From Ferrovum sp. (GTDB lineage Bacteria > Pseudomonadota > Gammaproteobacteria > Burkholderiales > Ferrovaceae), in assembly GCA_010435995.1 (NCBI GenBank), contig JAAGNR010000010.1, positions 1-59,806 on the forward strand: a stretch of DNA of 59,806 nucleotides, given 5' to 3'. The notes under the pieces are model-generated. The model did no database searches. It was not told where the DNA came from and saw only the letters and a list, made by a program, of their open reading frames with translations. Shown here piece by piece: positions 21,901-29,800 of this stretch. Every line of letters starts with the position of its first letter. Positions within the stretch are counted from its first letter, which is position 1. The translations under genes were made by a program, and so were the position numbers.

Positions 21901-22141
21901 GCTCGATGTCATTGACGGTGGAACTGAGATAGCGTTCATAGGCGTAGATCACCCGTCCCGCCATATCCTCAGGCTGCATTCCGGTATAGGACCATACGGC
22001 ACTGATAACGGGAATGCGGATTTCCGGAAAAATATCCGTAGGGGTACGCAACGCTGCCATCGGTCCGAAGATCAGGATGAGCAACGCCAGAACCGTGAAA
22101 GTGTAAGGCCGACTGAGGGCCAGCTTGACGATTGCGTACAT
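18980..22141 (-). CDS. RND-family efflux permease, second copy
   Basis: Protein of 1053 residues with the RND layout: one N-terminal helix, a large periplasmic loop, six helices, a second loop and five more helices. The helix-4 motif GILVDDATVTIEN carries the paired aspartates of proton-driven hydrophobe exporters (HAE type), not the single-D pattern of metal pumps. It begins 30 bases after the outer-membrane factor gene. By eye it is closely similar along its length to the RND protein at 24755-28012, so the two are paralogues from a duplication. Substrate unknown. The protein ends in an acidic tail (EEEDDEDLW). Confidence 0.94.
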   Translation of the reverse strand: MYAIVKLALSRPYTFTVLALLILIFGPMAALRTPTDIFPEIRIPVISAVWSYTGMQPEDMAGRVIYAYERYLSSTVNDIEHIESQSLPGYGIVKIFFQPTVDIRTATAQVTAISQTVLKQMPPGITPPLILNYNAATVPILQLTLASKRIPEQKLFDFGQNFIRPQLATVAGSAIPSPYGGKVRQIQIDLDPLAMQSKGISPADVGKALASQNLIIPAGTEKIGTFEYTVKINDSPDEFEVLNHMPIKMVNGSMIFIRDVAHVRDGYPPQINIVRVDGAHSVLMTVLKNGAASTLDIIDGVKNMVPMLKETLPNSLHLATVGDQSIFVKAAVSGVVREGIIAAALTSCMILLFLGSWRSTLIITASIPLAILAAIIGLSAIGETLNVMTLGGLALAVGILVDDATVTIENINWHLEQGKPVTDAILDGAKQIVGPAFVSLLSICIVFIPMFFLTGVSRYLFVPMAEAVVFAMVASFILSRTFVPTAANFLLRAHDPHEPRATHPAARFQHAFEHRFERIKGVYHGLIELVMAHRKGFVMGFLGVVLVSFALVPFLGRNFFPSVDAGQIKLHVRAQVGTRVEETAALFDHIEDQIRREIPPNEVDNIVDNIGLSVSPINQSFINTGTIGPQDGDILISLKENHHPTEDYVKRLRTDLPHLFPGSSFAFLPADMVSQILNFGAPAPIDIKIMGPRHDEDLNYLTGILEQVTHVDGIADARIQQSMNYPQFDVNVNRVYASTLGVTEKDVTDSLVDVLSGSGQIEPTFWLNPRNGVSYPIVVQTPQYYVDSMTALENIPITSPHATSFQVLGGLATIKRDRGEAVVTHYSIQPSFDIYATIQDRDLGGVAKDIQKILKDKQSQLPRGATIVLQGQVPIMETAFSGLLFGLLAAILLIYLLIVVNFQSWLDPFVIITALPAALAGIVWMLFTTHTTLSVPALTGAIMCMGVATANSILVVSFARERLRDCHDSVRAGIEAGVSRFRPVLMTALAMIIGMAPMALGMGEGGEQNAPLGRAVIGGLMFATIATLLFVPVVFSLVHEKDTFEEEDDEDLW

Positions 22142-22171
22142 GGTGTTCTAGGGGCCCTTGTTATCCGTGAC

Positions 22172-23587
22172 CTACCACGAACCACCGATAGCGCGTACCA
22201 AGTCCACCGAGGACTGCAAGCGGGCGGTCTGCACATTCAGTTCGGCACGTTCGGTAGTCAGGCGAACATTTTCCGCATCGATCACATCGAGATAGTTGAC
22301 AGCTCCCTCGCGATAACGGTTGTTCGCCAGGTCGTAGGTATGACGCGCTGCCTTGACTGCCAGCAACTCGTGTTGATCTTCCTCGGAGAGATAATGCAAC
22401 TGGGACAGACTGTCTTCCACTTCGCGGAAGGCAGTGAGCACGGTTTGACGATAGGCAGCCGTCACCTGGCGCGTCTTGGCCGTAGCCTGATCCACCGCGG
22501 CCTGACGGGCACCTGCATCAAAGATGTTAAAGAATGCCAACGGCCCCAAAGACCAGAAACTGTTGGGGGCGGAAATCAACTGGCCATATCCGGTATTCTG
22601 AAAACCTCCCAACGCCGCCAGGGAGATGGTGGGATAAAATGCCGCGCGTGCTACGCCGATTTCCGCGTTGGCAGCCACCACCCGCCGTTCAGCGGCAGCA
22701 ATGTCAGGACGACGTTGTAACACTTCCGACGGAATCGCTGCCGGAACCACGGGATATTGCATATGGGCTGTCCATAAGGGATCTTCTGCCAATGCGAACT
22801 GACTGGGAACCTTGCCCACCAACACCGCAATGGCGTGCTCATAAATGGCACGAGTCCCCGTCTCTTTTGCCAGCTCTGCCTTGGTCTGTTCGAGCAGCGC
22901 CTGGGAACGGGCCACATCCAGACCTGACACAATGCCTTCATCATGACGCCGTTGCATCATCTGCAGTTCTTTATCATAAGAATCGATGGAGAAACGCAAC
23001 AAGGCCAGCACTGCATCCAGTCCACGCAACTTGATATAGTTGCTCGCCAACATCGCTTCAAGGCTGAGACGTGCCGATTCAATGTCCGCCTTGCTGGCTG
23101 CGGCAGAGGCTTCCGCTGATGTCACGGCACTGCGAATCGCGCCCCAGAAATCGATTTCGTACACGAACCCCAATCCCACGGCAGAATTGCCATAGATGTT
23201 GGATTGTCCATTGCCACGATGGGGACGATTGACCGATTGGCGGTTGGTCAACTCATTTCCCGTCATGTTGACCTCGGGATAGAGCTGTGCATTTTCCTGG
23301 GTCAAAAATGCTGTGGCCTGATCGTAGCGGGCCAAGGCTTCTTGAATCACCATGTTATCCGTACCAAGGGTGTTTTCCAGTTGATCCAGACGATCATCAT
23401 GGTAATAAGTCCACCAATCGCCTCGAGGCTGCGCGTCTGCTGGATGGACCAGACGCCACACCCCATCCTCCTTGAATGAATCGGTATTTGGCATATCCGG
23501 ACGGTGATATTCGGGAATCAGGGAACAGCCACTGATCCCTGCCGCAAGGAGCAACCCCAGAAGCAAGCGTGACCCGCGCATGATCAT
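22172..23587 (-). CDS. Outer-membrane efflux lipoprotein (NodT/OprM family)
   Basis: Protein of 471 residues. The lipobox LAAGISGC gives a lipidated cysteine near residue 21 and is followed by PEYHRPDMP, typical of OprM/NodT channels. Two repeated halves of the TolC fold follow, including QRRPDIAAAERRVVAANAEIGVARAAFYP. It forms the trimeric outer-membrane duct for the tripartite pump. It overlaps the adaptor gene by the four bases ATGA, showing tight coupling. It is the only outer-membrane factor for the two flanking RND pumps. Confidence 0.94.
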   Translation of the reverse strand: MIMRGSRLLLGLLLAAGISGCSLIPEYHRPDMPNTDSFKEDGVWRLVHPADAQPRGDWWTYYHDDRLDQLENTLGTDNMVIQEALARYDQATAFLTQENAQLYPEVNMTGNELTNRQSVNRPHRGNGQSNIYGNSAVGLGFVYEIDFWGAIRSAVTSAEASAAASKADIESARLSLEAMLASNYIKLRGLDAVLALLRFSIDSYDKELQMMQRRHDEGIVSGLDVARSQALLEQTKAELAKETGTRAIYEHAIAVLVGKVPSQFALAEDPLWTAHMQYPVVPAAIPSEVLQRRPDIAAAERRVVAANAEIGVARAAFYPTISLAALGGFQNTGYGQLISAPNSFWSLGPLAFFNIFDAGARQAAVDQATAKTRQVTAAYRQTVLTAFREVEDSLSQLHYLSEEDQHELLAVKAARHTYDLANNRYREGAVNYLDVIDAENVRLTTERAELNVQTARLQSSVDLVRAIGGSW

Positions 23588-24762
23588 TTACCTTCCGTTT
23601 TGGCGGGTTTGGAAATTTGTACCAGTTCTCCGTTATCGATGGCGTCAGGAGGACTGTCGATCACCTGATCATCAGCCTTGATGCCGGAGAGAATTTCCAC
23701 ATCCGGACCGAAATCCCGTCCTACCATGACCTGTTTCAGCTGGAGGCGATTATCCGGTCCCACGATGGCCAAATGAACGCCATCGGTACGCAGAATCAGA
23801 GCGCTCGCAGGAACCCGGAGAATGGAATTGTCCTGAGGCAGGATAAACTTGACTTCGGCATAATCTCCTGGCGTCAGCAAACCGTCTTTGTTCCCCACCG
23901 CCAACTCTGCCAGCAAGGTTCCCGACTTCCCGCTGATGGACTCGGAAGTTTGGGTAACGATGGCGTCAAATTGCCGATCGGGGTGCTCCGGAACCTTGAG
24001 CGTCGCCTTCAGGCCAGCAGTCACTTGACGACTGTAGTTCTGGGGAACAGGCACATACAATCGCAGCGGATCCACGCGCGACACGTTGAAGAGTTCGGTT
24101 CCTGCGCCGGCATTGATCAACGCGCCCACATCCGTTTTACGCGCAGTGACCACGCCATCGAAGGGAGCCACCACCCGCTTGAAGCCTTCAAAAGCCTCAA
24201 TTCTCCCCACATTGGCTTGAGCCGCATCCACCGCAGCCCGACGGGCCGCCAAATCGGCCACTTTCTCATCGGCATCCTGTTGCGATACGGAATCCGTGGT
24301 CAGCAAATTGAGCCAGCGTTTGGCAGTCACTTCGGCCAGTTGCTGATTGGCCATGGCACTGGCCATATCGGCCTTGGCCTGGGCCAACTGCTGATCCAGC
24401 TCAGGCGTATCGATTTCTGCGAGCAATTCACCGGCTTTTACTTTGGCTCCAATATCGTGGTACCAAACTTTCAGATAGCCATTGACTCGCGCAAATATGG
24501 GCGCGTCGATAAAAGGCTGAAGATTCCCAGGAAGGACCAACTGGCGACTCTTGTCGCCCTGTTTGGGGGTAATCACGTGAACGGTAGGTACCGCCTGAAC
24601 CTGCGTCCATTCATGTATTTCCCTGGCATCACGATTACGAATGAACAGCCCCCACGCCACCACAATGATAGCCACAAGTGCCACTATCACAGCCAGACGC
24701 TTCAACTTACCTCCCTGAATGGGGGTGACTTCATCCAGTTTTACTGAATCCTCATCATGCAT
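23584..24762 (-). CDS. RND periplasmic adaptor (membrane fusion protein)
   Basis: Protein of 392 residues. A cytoplasmic N-terminus is followed by one membrane helix (LAVIVALVAIIVVAWGLF) and then the adaptor domains: lipoyl half-motifs, a helical hairpin rich in Ala and Gln (about 115-185), and the beta-barrel with GLLTPGDYAEVKF. It bridges an RND pump to the outer-membrane channel. The ATG at 24762 has an AGGAGAG ribosome site and overlaps the RND stop by 8 bases. The frame stays open upstream, but that part lies within the RND gene and is not coding. Confidence 0.93.
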   Translation of the reverse strand: MHDEDSVKLDEVTPIQGGKLKRLAVIVALVAIIVVAWGLFIRNRDAREIHEWTQVQAVPTVHVITPKQGDKSRQLVLPGNLQPFIDAPIFARVNGYLKVWYHDIGAKVKAGELLAEIDTPELDQQLAQAKADMASAMANQQLAEVTAKRWLNLLTTDSVSQQDADEKVADLAARRAAVDAAQANVGRIEAFEGFKRVVAPFDGVVTARKTDVGALINAGAGTELFNVSRVDPLRLYVPVPQNYSRQVTAGLKATLKVPEHPDRQFDAIVTQTSESISGKSGTLLAELAVGNKDGLLTPGDYAEVKFILPQDNSILRVPASALILRTDGVHLAIVGPDNRLQLKQVMVGRDFGPDVEILSGIKADDQVIDSPPDAIDNGELVQISKPAKTEGK

Positions 24763-27700
24763 GATGCTCTCCTGTTGCGACGAAGGTGAGGTCTTCTTCG
24801 TCCTCATCCTTAAATTTATCTCTGGAATGAACCAGACTGAATACCACCGGAACAAAAATCAGGGTGGCCAAAGTGGCTACGGACAACCCGCCAATCACCG
24901 CTCGGCCCAGAGGAGCATTTTGTTCACCCCCTTCACCAAAGCCCATGGCCATGGGGGCCATGCCAATAATCATGGCCAATGCCGTCATCAATACCGGGCG
25001 AAATCGCGCATACCCTGCTTCCACCGCAGCCACGGCCGAATCTCGAGTCGCCACCAACCGTTCTCGGGCGAAACTCACCACCAGAATACTGTTGGCCGTT
25101 GCCACCCCCATACACATAATGGCCCCCGTCAACGCTGGAACCGAGAGGGTTGTATGGGTGGCAAACAACATCCACACAATCCCGGCCAAAGCGGCAGGCA
25201 ATGCGGTAATGATCACAAAGGGATCCAGCCAAGACTGAAAGTTAACCACAATCAGAAGGTAGATCAACACGATGGAAAACACCAACCCCAGCAACAAGCC
25301 GGTGAAGGAAGTTTCCATAATGGGCACTTGCCCCAACAACTGTACCGTGGCCCCCTTGGGGATAATGGATCGGGTGCTGTCAATCAATTTGTGAATGTCG
25401 TTGGAAACACTGCCCAAATCCCGATCCTGTGTGGTGGCAAAAATATCAAAGGAGGGCTGAATGGAATAGTGCGTCACCACCGCCTCCCCTCGATCGCGCA
25501 CGATATCGGACAACCCCCCCAAAATCTGTTGTGTGTCATTCGTAGCACTGGTCACCGGCGTATCTTCCAGATCGGCCAAGGTATCCACGCGATACTGCGG
25601 CGTTTGCACCACAATCGGGTAAGACACGCCATTGTGCGGATTAAGCCAGAAAGTAGGATCGATCTGCCCACTCCCCGACAGGGTGTCCACCAAACTGTTG
25701 GTCACATCCTTTTCCGTGAACCCCAGGGTTTTAGCACGTGCCCGATCGACATTGACATCGAATTGGGGGTAATTGACGGATTGCTGCACCCGCGCATCGG
25801 CGATCCCGTCGATACGCGTCACCTTATCGATGAGGGACTGAATGTAATGCAGGTTTTCATCACGGCGTGGCCCCTTGATCTGAATGTCGATGGGCGCAGG
25901 GGAACCAAAGTTCAAAATCTGGCTAACCATGTCCGCCGGCAGAAAGGCAAAGGAAACGCCAGGAAAGGCTTTGGGCAATATGGCCCGCAACTTGCGAACA
26001 TACTGATCGGTGGGATGATGGTTTTCATTCAGGGATATCAGAATGTCGCCATCCTGCGGTCCCACGGTTCCGGTATTAATAAAGGATTGATTGATGGGAC
26101 TGACGGACAGTCCAATATTATCCACGATGGTTTCCAGTTCGTTGGCAGGCACCGTCTGCCGGATCAGGGCTTCTACATGATCAAACAGAGCCGCTGTATT
26201 TTCTACACGCGTACCGATCTGGGCGCGCACATGCATTTTAATTTGCCCTGCATCCACCGAGGGAAAGAAATTACGCCCCAGAAAAGGAAGCAGTGCGAAG
26301 GAGGATAGGACCACCAACATGAAGCCGGTAATGAAACGTTTCCGATGGTCTACAGCCATTTTTAACAATGCAGTGTAACCGTTTCGCACCTTGGTAAAAC
26401 GGCGCTCAAAACGTTGCTGAAAATTGGTCAGAGACCGCCCCACATTGGCCAGTACCCCGGTTTTGTGCGCACTGGCTTCTGCCGCCGCCGCTTCTTCGCT
26501 GTGGGCGCGCAATAAAAAATTGGCCATGGTGGGCACAAAAGTTTGCGACAAAATGAAGGAGGCGATCATGGCAAAAACCACGGCCTCTGCCATGGGCACG
26601 AACAGATAACGTGACACCCCAGTCAGATAGAACATGGGAATGAACACAATACAGATACTGAAAGTCGAGACAAAAGCGGGTTGGACAATCTGACTGGCCC
26701 CGTCGACGATGGCACGCCGCACGGACTTCCCCAACTCCAGATGGTGATTGATGTTTTCAATCATCACCGTAGCATCATCCACCAGAATCCCCACGGCCAG
26801 GGACAAGCCTCCCAAGGTCATGACGTTCAGGGTTTCCCCTAAAGCCGAGAGTGTAACAATGGAAGACAGAATGGCCAAAGGAATGGATGCGGCAATGATA
26901 AGCGTGGAACGCCAACTGCCCAAGAACAGCAAAATCATCAAACTGGTCAGAGCGGCCGCTATGATCCCTTCGCGAATCACGCCCGAAATGGCAGCCTTGA
27001 CGAATACCGATTGATCGCCCAAGGGGTCGAGTCGCAGACCATCCGGCAAGGTTTCCATCAATTTGGGAATCATGTCGCGGACTCCAGCAATGATGTCCAG
27101 GGTAGAGGTAGCCCCGTTTTTCAGAACCGTCATCAGCACGGAGCGATTTCCATCGACCCGTACAATATTGATCTGTGGTGGGGAACCGTCGCGGATATAA
27201 GCCACATCGCGCAAAAACACCGTGGAAGTCACCGCTTCACGGATCGGCGACTTGGAATCCACCACTTTAACCGGAATATTGTTGAGCTCCCTGAAATCAT
27301 CAGGGCTGTCGTTGAGTTTGATGGTGTATTCAAACTTTCCGATCTTTTCGGTTCCCGCCGGAATGATCAGATTCTGGTTTGCCAGAGCGTGCATCACATC
27401 GGTGGGAGAGACGCCTTTGGACTGCATCGCCGCCGGATTCAAGTCGATCTGAATCTGTCGTACCTTGCCGCCATAGGGTGAAGGAATGGCGGTTCCCTGA
27501 ACCGTGGCCAATTGGGGACGTATGAAGTTTTGCCCCAAATCGAACAACTTCGCTTCGCTGATATTTTTCCCCGATACGGCCAGCTGCAAAATGGGCACGG
27601 TAGCCGCGTTGTAATTCAGAATCAGGGGCGGCGTGATGCCTGGCGGGAGTTGCTTAAGAATGGTCTGGGAAATAGAGGTGACTTGGGCCGTAGCCGTACG

Positions 27701-28012
27701 GATGTCCACCGTAGGCTGAAAGAAAATTTTGACAATGCCATAACCGGGCAAAGATTGGGATTCGATGTGTTCAATATCGTTGACCGTGGAACTGAGGTAA
27801 CGCTCATAGGCGTAGACCACCCGTCCTGCCATATCTCCCGGCTGCATACCCGTGTAGGTCCAGACAGCACTGATCACCGGAATTCGAATATCCGGAAAAA
27901 TATCTGTCGGAGTACGCGTGATGGAAAACAGACCAGAAAGGAGAATGAGTAGAGCAAACACCACAAAGGTGTAGGGCCGACTCAAGGCCAGTCTTACAAT
28001 ACCTGACATCAT
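24755..28012 (-). CDS. RND-family efflux permease, first copy
   Basis: Protein of 1085 residues, first gene of the leftward efflux operon RND-adaptor-channel-RND. The helix-4 motif GILVDDATVMIEN has the aspartate pair of HAE-type pumps. The N-terminus MMSGIVRLALSRPYTF matches that of the second copy almost residue for residue. It carries a short insertion relative to its paralogue near the end of the first half (about residues 505-530, EEAAAAEASAHKTG) and a longer C-terminal tail. It probably exports hydrophobic or amphipathic compounds. No dedicated regulator gene adjoins it. Confidence 0.94.
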   Translation of the reverse strand: MMSGIVRLALSRPYTFVVFALLILLSGLFSITRTPTDIFPDIRIPVISAVWTYTGMQPGDMAGRVVYAYERYLSSTVNDIEHIESQSLPGYGIVKIFFQPTVDIRTATAQVTSISQTILKQLPPGITPPLILNYNAATVPILQLAVSGKNISEAKLFDLGQNFIRPQLATVQGTAIPSPYGGKVRQIQIDLNPAAMQSKGVSPTDVMHALANQNLIIPAGTEKIGKFEYTIKLNDSPDDFRELNNIPVKVVDSKSPIREAVTSTVFLRDVAYIRDGSPPQINIVRVDGNRSVLMTVLKNGATSTLDIIAGVRDMIPKLMETLPDGLRLDPLGDQSVFVKAAISGVIREGIIAAALTSLMILLFLGSWRSTLIIAASIPLAILSSIVTLSALGETLNVMTLGGLSLAVGILVDDATVMIENINHHLELGKSVRRAIVDGASQIVQPAFVSTFSICIVFIPMFYLTGVSRYLFVPMAEAVVFAMIASFILSQTFVPTMANFLLRAHSEEAAAAEASAHKTGVLANVGRSLTNFQQRFERRFTKVRNGYTALLKMAVDHRKRFITGFMLVVLSSFALLPFLGRNFFPSVDAGQIKMHVRAQIGTRVENTAALFDHVEALIRQTVPANELETIVDNIGLSVSPINQSFINTGTVGPQDGDILISLNENHHPTDQYVRKLRAILPKAFPGVSFAFLPADMVSQILNFGSPAPIDIQIKGPRRDENLHYIQSLIDKVTRIDGIADARVQQSVNYPQFDVNVDRARAKTLGFTEKDVTNSLVDTLSGSGQIDPTFWLNPHNGVSYPIVVQTPQYRVDTLADLEDTPVTSATNDTQQILGGLSDIVRDRGEAVVTHYSIQPSFDIFATTQDRDLGSVSNDIHKLIDSTRSIIPKGATVQLLGQVPIMETSFTGLLLGLVFSIVLIYLLIVVNFQSWLDPFVIITALPAALAGIVWMLFATHTTLSVPALTGAIMCMGVATANSILVVSFARERLVATRDSAVAAVEAGYARFRPVLMTALAMIIGMAPMAMGFGEGGEQNAPLGRAVIGGLSVATLATLIFVPVVFSLVHSRDKFKDEDEEDLTFVATGEHHA

Positions 28013-28143
28013 GGGTTAAACATCCTCATTTCTCAATCAACCTGCGTTACACACCAAGGAATTCTACTGAACCAGAAATTCCCACAGAAAAATAAAGGGC
28101 TGATTGTGCCACCATTGGCCAGATAAATTGTTACGGATTGTTC

Positions 28144-28169
28144 CAATCTGACCCCGCAGGGTCAGATTG
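28144..28169. repeat. Perfect 11-base palindrome upstream of the efflux operon
   Basis: Arms CAATCTGACCC (28144-28154) and GGGTCAGATTG (28159-28169) surround a CGCA loop. It lies 40 bases beyond the Spy-like stop and about 130 bases upstream of the first RND start. It could be a terminator lacking a clear T-tract or an operator for a dimeric repressor. The rest of 28013-28209 holds no gene. Confidence 0.6.
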
Positions 28170-28209
28170 ATCAAATCACCGAGCTTGCTGCCTCACTATT
28201 ACCAATACT

Positions 28210-28668
28210 TTAGTGACGCAATTGAGAAAAGTGGTGATCCGCAATCGTTTTTTGTTCGGGGGTCAAAGTGGCATAGAAAGTTTTCAGCGCACGATCCATC
28301 TGCTCGAAACTGGCCAACCGTTGACGCATCAATGCAATGTGTTCATCGAACCGTGCAGGCGCATCCTGCGCACCACTATGAGCCGAAGCTACCTGAGTCT
28401 GATCGCGAATCTGTCGCACCGTAGTCAGGGTATCCGCCGCATAACGATCCCAAGCGCTCTGCTGATCCGCCGACAGATTCAACTCTTGCTTGAATTCATC
28501 CAGATGCCGTTGTGCATTATTTACCGGATCGCCGTGAGAAGTCATCGGACTCGGCGGCGGTTCATTCGCTGGTGGTGGTGCCGTCTGATACTCATAAGCG
28601 CCCGCTTGGCCCACTCCCAGTCCCAGCAGAGAAAAAACCAGAACCCCATATCCTATGACTTTTTTCAT
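28210..28668 (-). CDS. Spy/LTXXQ-like periplasmic protein
   Basis: Protein of 152 residues. A signal peptide (about 24 residues, ending VGQAGA) precedes a proline-rich stretch and a helical domain. That domain carries two motifs of the LTXXQ type, LNLSADQQSAW and ATLTPEQK, as in Spy and CpxP. Spy-like proteins act as ATP-independent periplasmic chaperones or stress sensors. The ATG at 28668 has a GGGGAG ribosome site. It lies 16 bases after a glycine-rich lipoprotein gene and is surely cotranscribed with it. Exact function is inferred. Confidence 0.8.
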   Translation of the reverse strand: MKKVIGYGVLVFSLLGLGVGQAGAYEYQTAPPPANEPPPSPMTSHGDPVNNAQRHLDEFKQELNLSADQQSAWDRYAADTLTTVRQIRDQTQVASAHSGAQDAPARFDEHIALMRQRLASFEQMDRALKTFYATLTPEQKTIADHHFSQLRH

Positions 28669-28684
28669 GCCCACTCCCCCCTGA

Positions 28685-28885
28685 TCAATCATCATCCCCA
28701 CCACCGAAGCCGCCATCACCAAATCCCCCAAAGCCGCCGCCATCCATACCGCCGAAACCCATGTCCATGCCTCCAAACCCACCGTAGCCCGGATAATACC
28801 CACCCCCGTAGCCATCGCCCATCATCATGTCACCGCATCCGGCCAAAGCAAGAAAAAATACGGACACCCATAGCGATTTTTTCAT
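28685..28885 (-). CDS. Small glycine-rich lipoprotein
   Basis: Protein of 66 residues with a clear lipoprotein signal (MKKSLWVSVFFLALAGC, lipidated C17). Half of the 50-residue mature part is glycine (25), interspersed with Tyr, Phe, Met and Asp. It contains MMMGD, repeated GGMD and GGFG units and a DDD end. A strong GGAGG ribosome site precedes the ATG, so it is very likely expressed. I do not recognise a family. The composition suggests a disordered, sticky or metal-binding surface peptide; the Met and Asp content would allow soft-metal binding. It is the first gene of a two-gene unit with the Spy-like protein. Confidence 0.75.
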   Translation of the reverse strand: MKKSLWVSVFFLALAGCGDMMMGDGYGGGYYPGYGGFGGMDMGFGGMDGGGFGGFGDGGFGGGDDD

Positions 28886-28975
28886 GGAACCTCCGTTTCA
28901 AATCCGTTGATGCAACCCTTCCGCCCATCCAGCCAGAACATTGCAGAGCGTGATCCTATCCAAAAACTCTGCCCA

Positions 28976-28994
28976 AGTTGTAACGAGTTGTAAC
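28976..28994. promoter_or_regulatory. Tandem direct repeat, candidate response-regulator site
   Basis: The 9-mer AGTTGTAAC occurs twice with a 10-base period (28976-28984, 28986-28994), giving GTAAC-N5-GTAAC. This resembles the CpxR box GTAAA-N5-GTAAA, and CpxR controls spy in enterics. It lies about 90 bases upstream of the lipoprotein gene. Confidence 0.45.
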
Positions 28995-28999
28995 ACCCC

Positions 29000-29800
29000 T
29001 TACCTCGGAGCAAATCCCATCAGTCTGGATAACTCCTCCCCCGGATCGGGAGCCCGCATAAAAGCCTCCCCCACCAAAAATGTATGAATGTCATGGGAGC
29101 GCATCAATGCCACATCTTCCGGCGTGGTAATGCCACTTTCCGTCACTATAATACGGTCACCGGACACCTGAAGACAAAATTCCAATGTCGTCTCCAAGGT
29201 GGTTTGAAATGTCCGCAAATTACGGTTGTTGATGCCGATCAACGGCGTATCAAGTTCAAGCGCCGTCTGTAATTCTGCAGCATCATGAACTTCTACCAAT
29301 ACCGCCATACCAAGAGCGTGGGCCAAGCTTTCAAGTTGATGTAGGCGCGCCAAGTCCAGTGCCGCCACGATCAGCAAAATGGCATCGGCCCCCATACAAC
29401 GCGCCTCATAAATCTGGTAGGGGTCACACATAAAATCCTTGCGCAACACCGGCAATTCGCAGGCAGCCCGAGCAGCGCGCAAATATTCCGCGCTCCCCTG
29501 AAAATATTCCCGGTCCGTGAGCACCGATAAGCAAGCGGCACCATGACGCGCATAACTTGCCGCAATCTCTGGCGGATGAAAATCGGCGCGCAACACTCCC
29601 TTGCTGGGACTGGCCTTCTTGATTTCGGCGATGACAGCGGGAAGCTGTTGATGTAATTTATTTTCTAATGCTCCCGTAAAGTCACGCAAGGAAGGCGCAT
29701 CGACCACTTGCTCCTTGAGACACGAGAGGGGAACACGCTGACATTCCTCCTGCACTTCTCTATGCTTGGTCTGCATGATGGCGGTGAGTATATCGCTCAT
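29000..29800 (-). CDS. trpC: Indole-3-glycerol phosphate synthase
   Basis: Protein of 266 residues. It closes the indole ring from CdRP in tryptophan synthesis. The (beta/alpha)8 barrel motifs are clear: [45 protein letters not shown] and VTESGI. The start overlaps the trpD stop by the four bases ATGA. The downstream end lies beside the tandem repeat at 28976-28994. Confidence 0.97.
   Translation of the reverse strand: MSDILTAIMQTKHREVQEECQRVPLSCLKEQVVDAPSLRDFTGALENKLHQQLPAVIAEIKKASPSKGVLRADFHPPEIAASYARHGAACLSVLTDREYFQGSAEYLRAARAACELPVLRKDFMCDPYQIYEARCMGADAILLIVAALDLARLHQLESLAHALGMAVLVEVHDAAELQTALELDTPLIGINNRNLRTFQTTLETTLEFCLQVSGDRIIVTESGITTPEDVALMRSHDIHTFLVGEAFMRAPDPGEELSRLMGFAPR

Noticed and set aside
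24719-26308. Long rightward open frame (529 codons) opposite the RND gene
   Set aside because: Antisense to a clear RND permease; its composition (His, Gln, Arg-rich) is the mirror of conserved membrane codons and no ribosome site is present.
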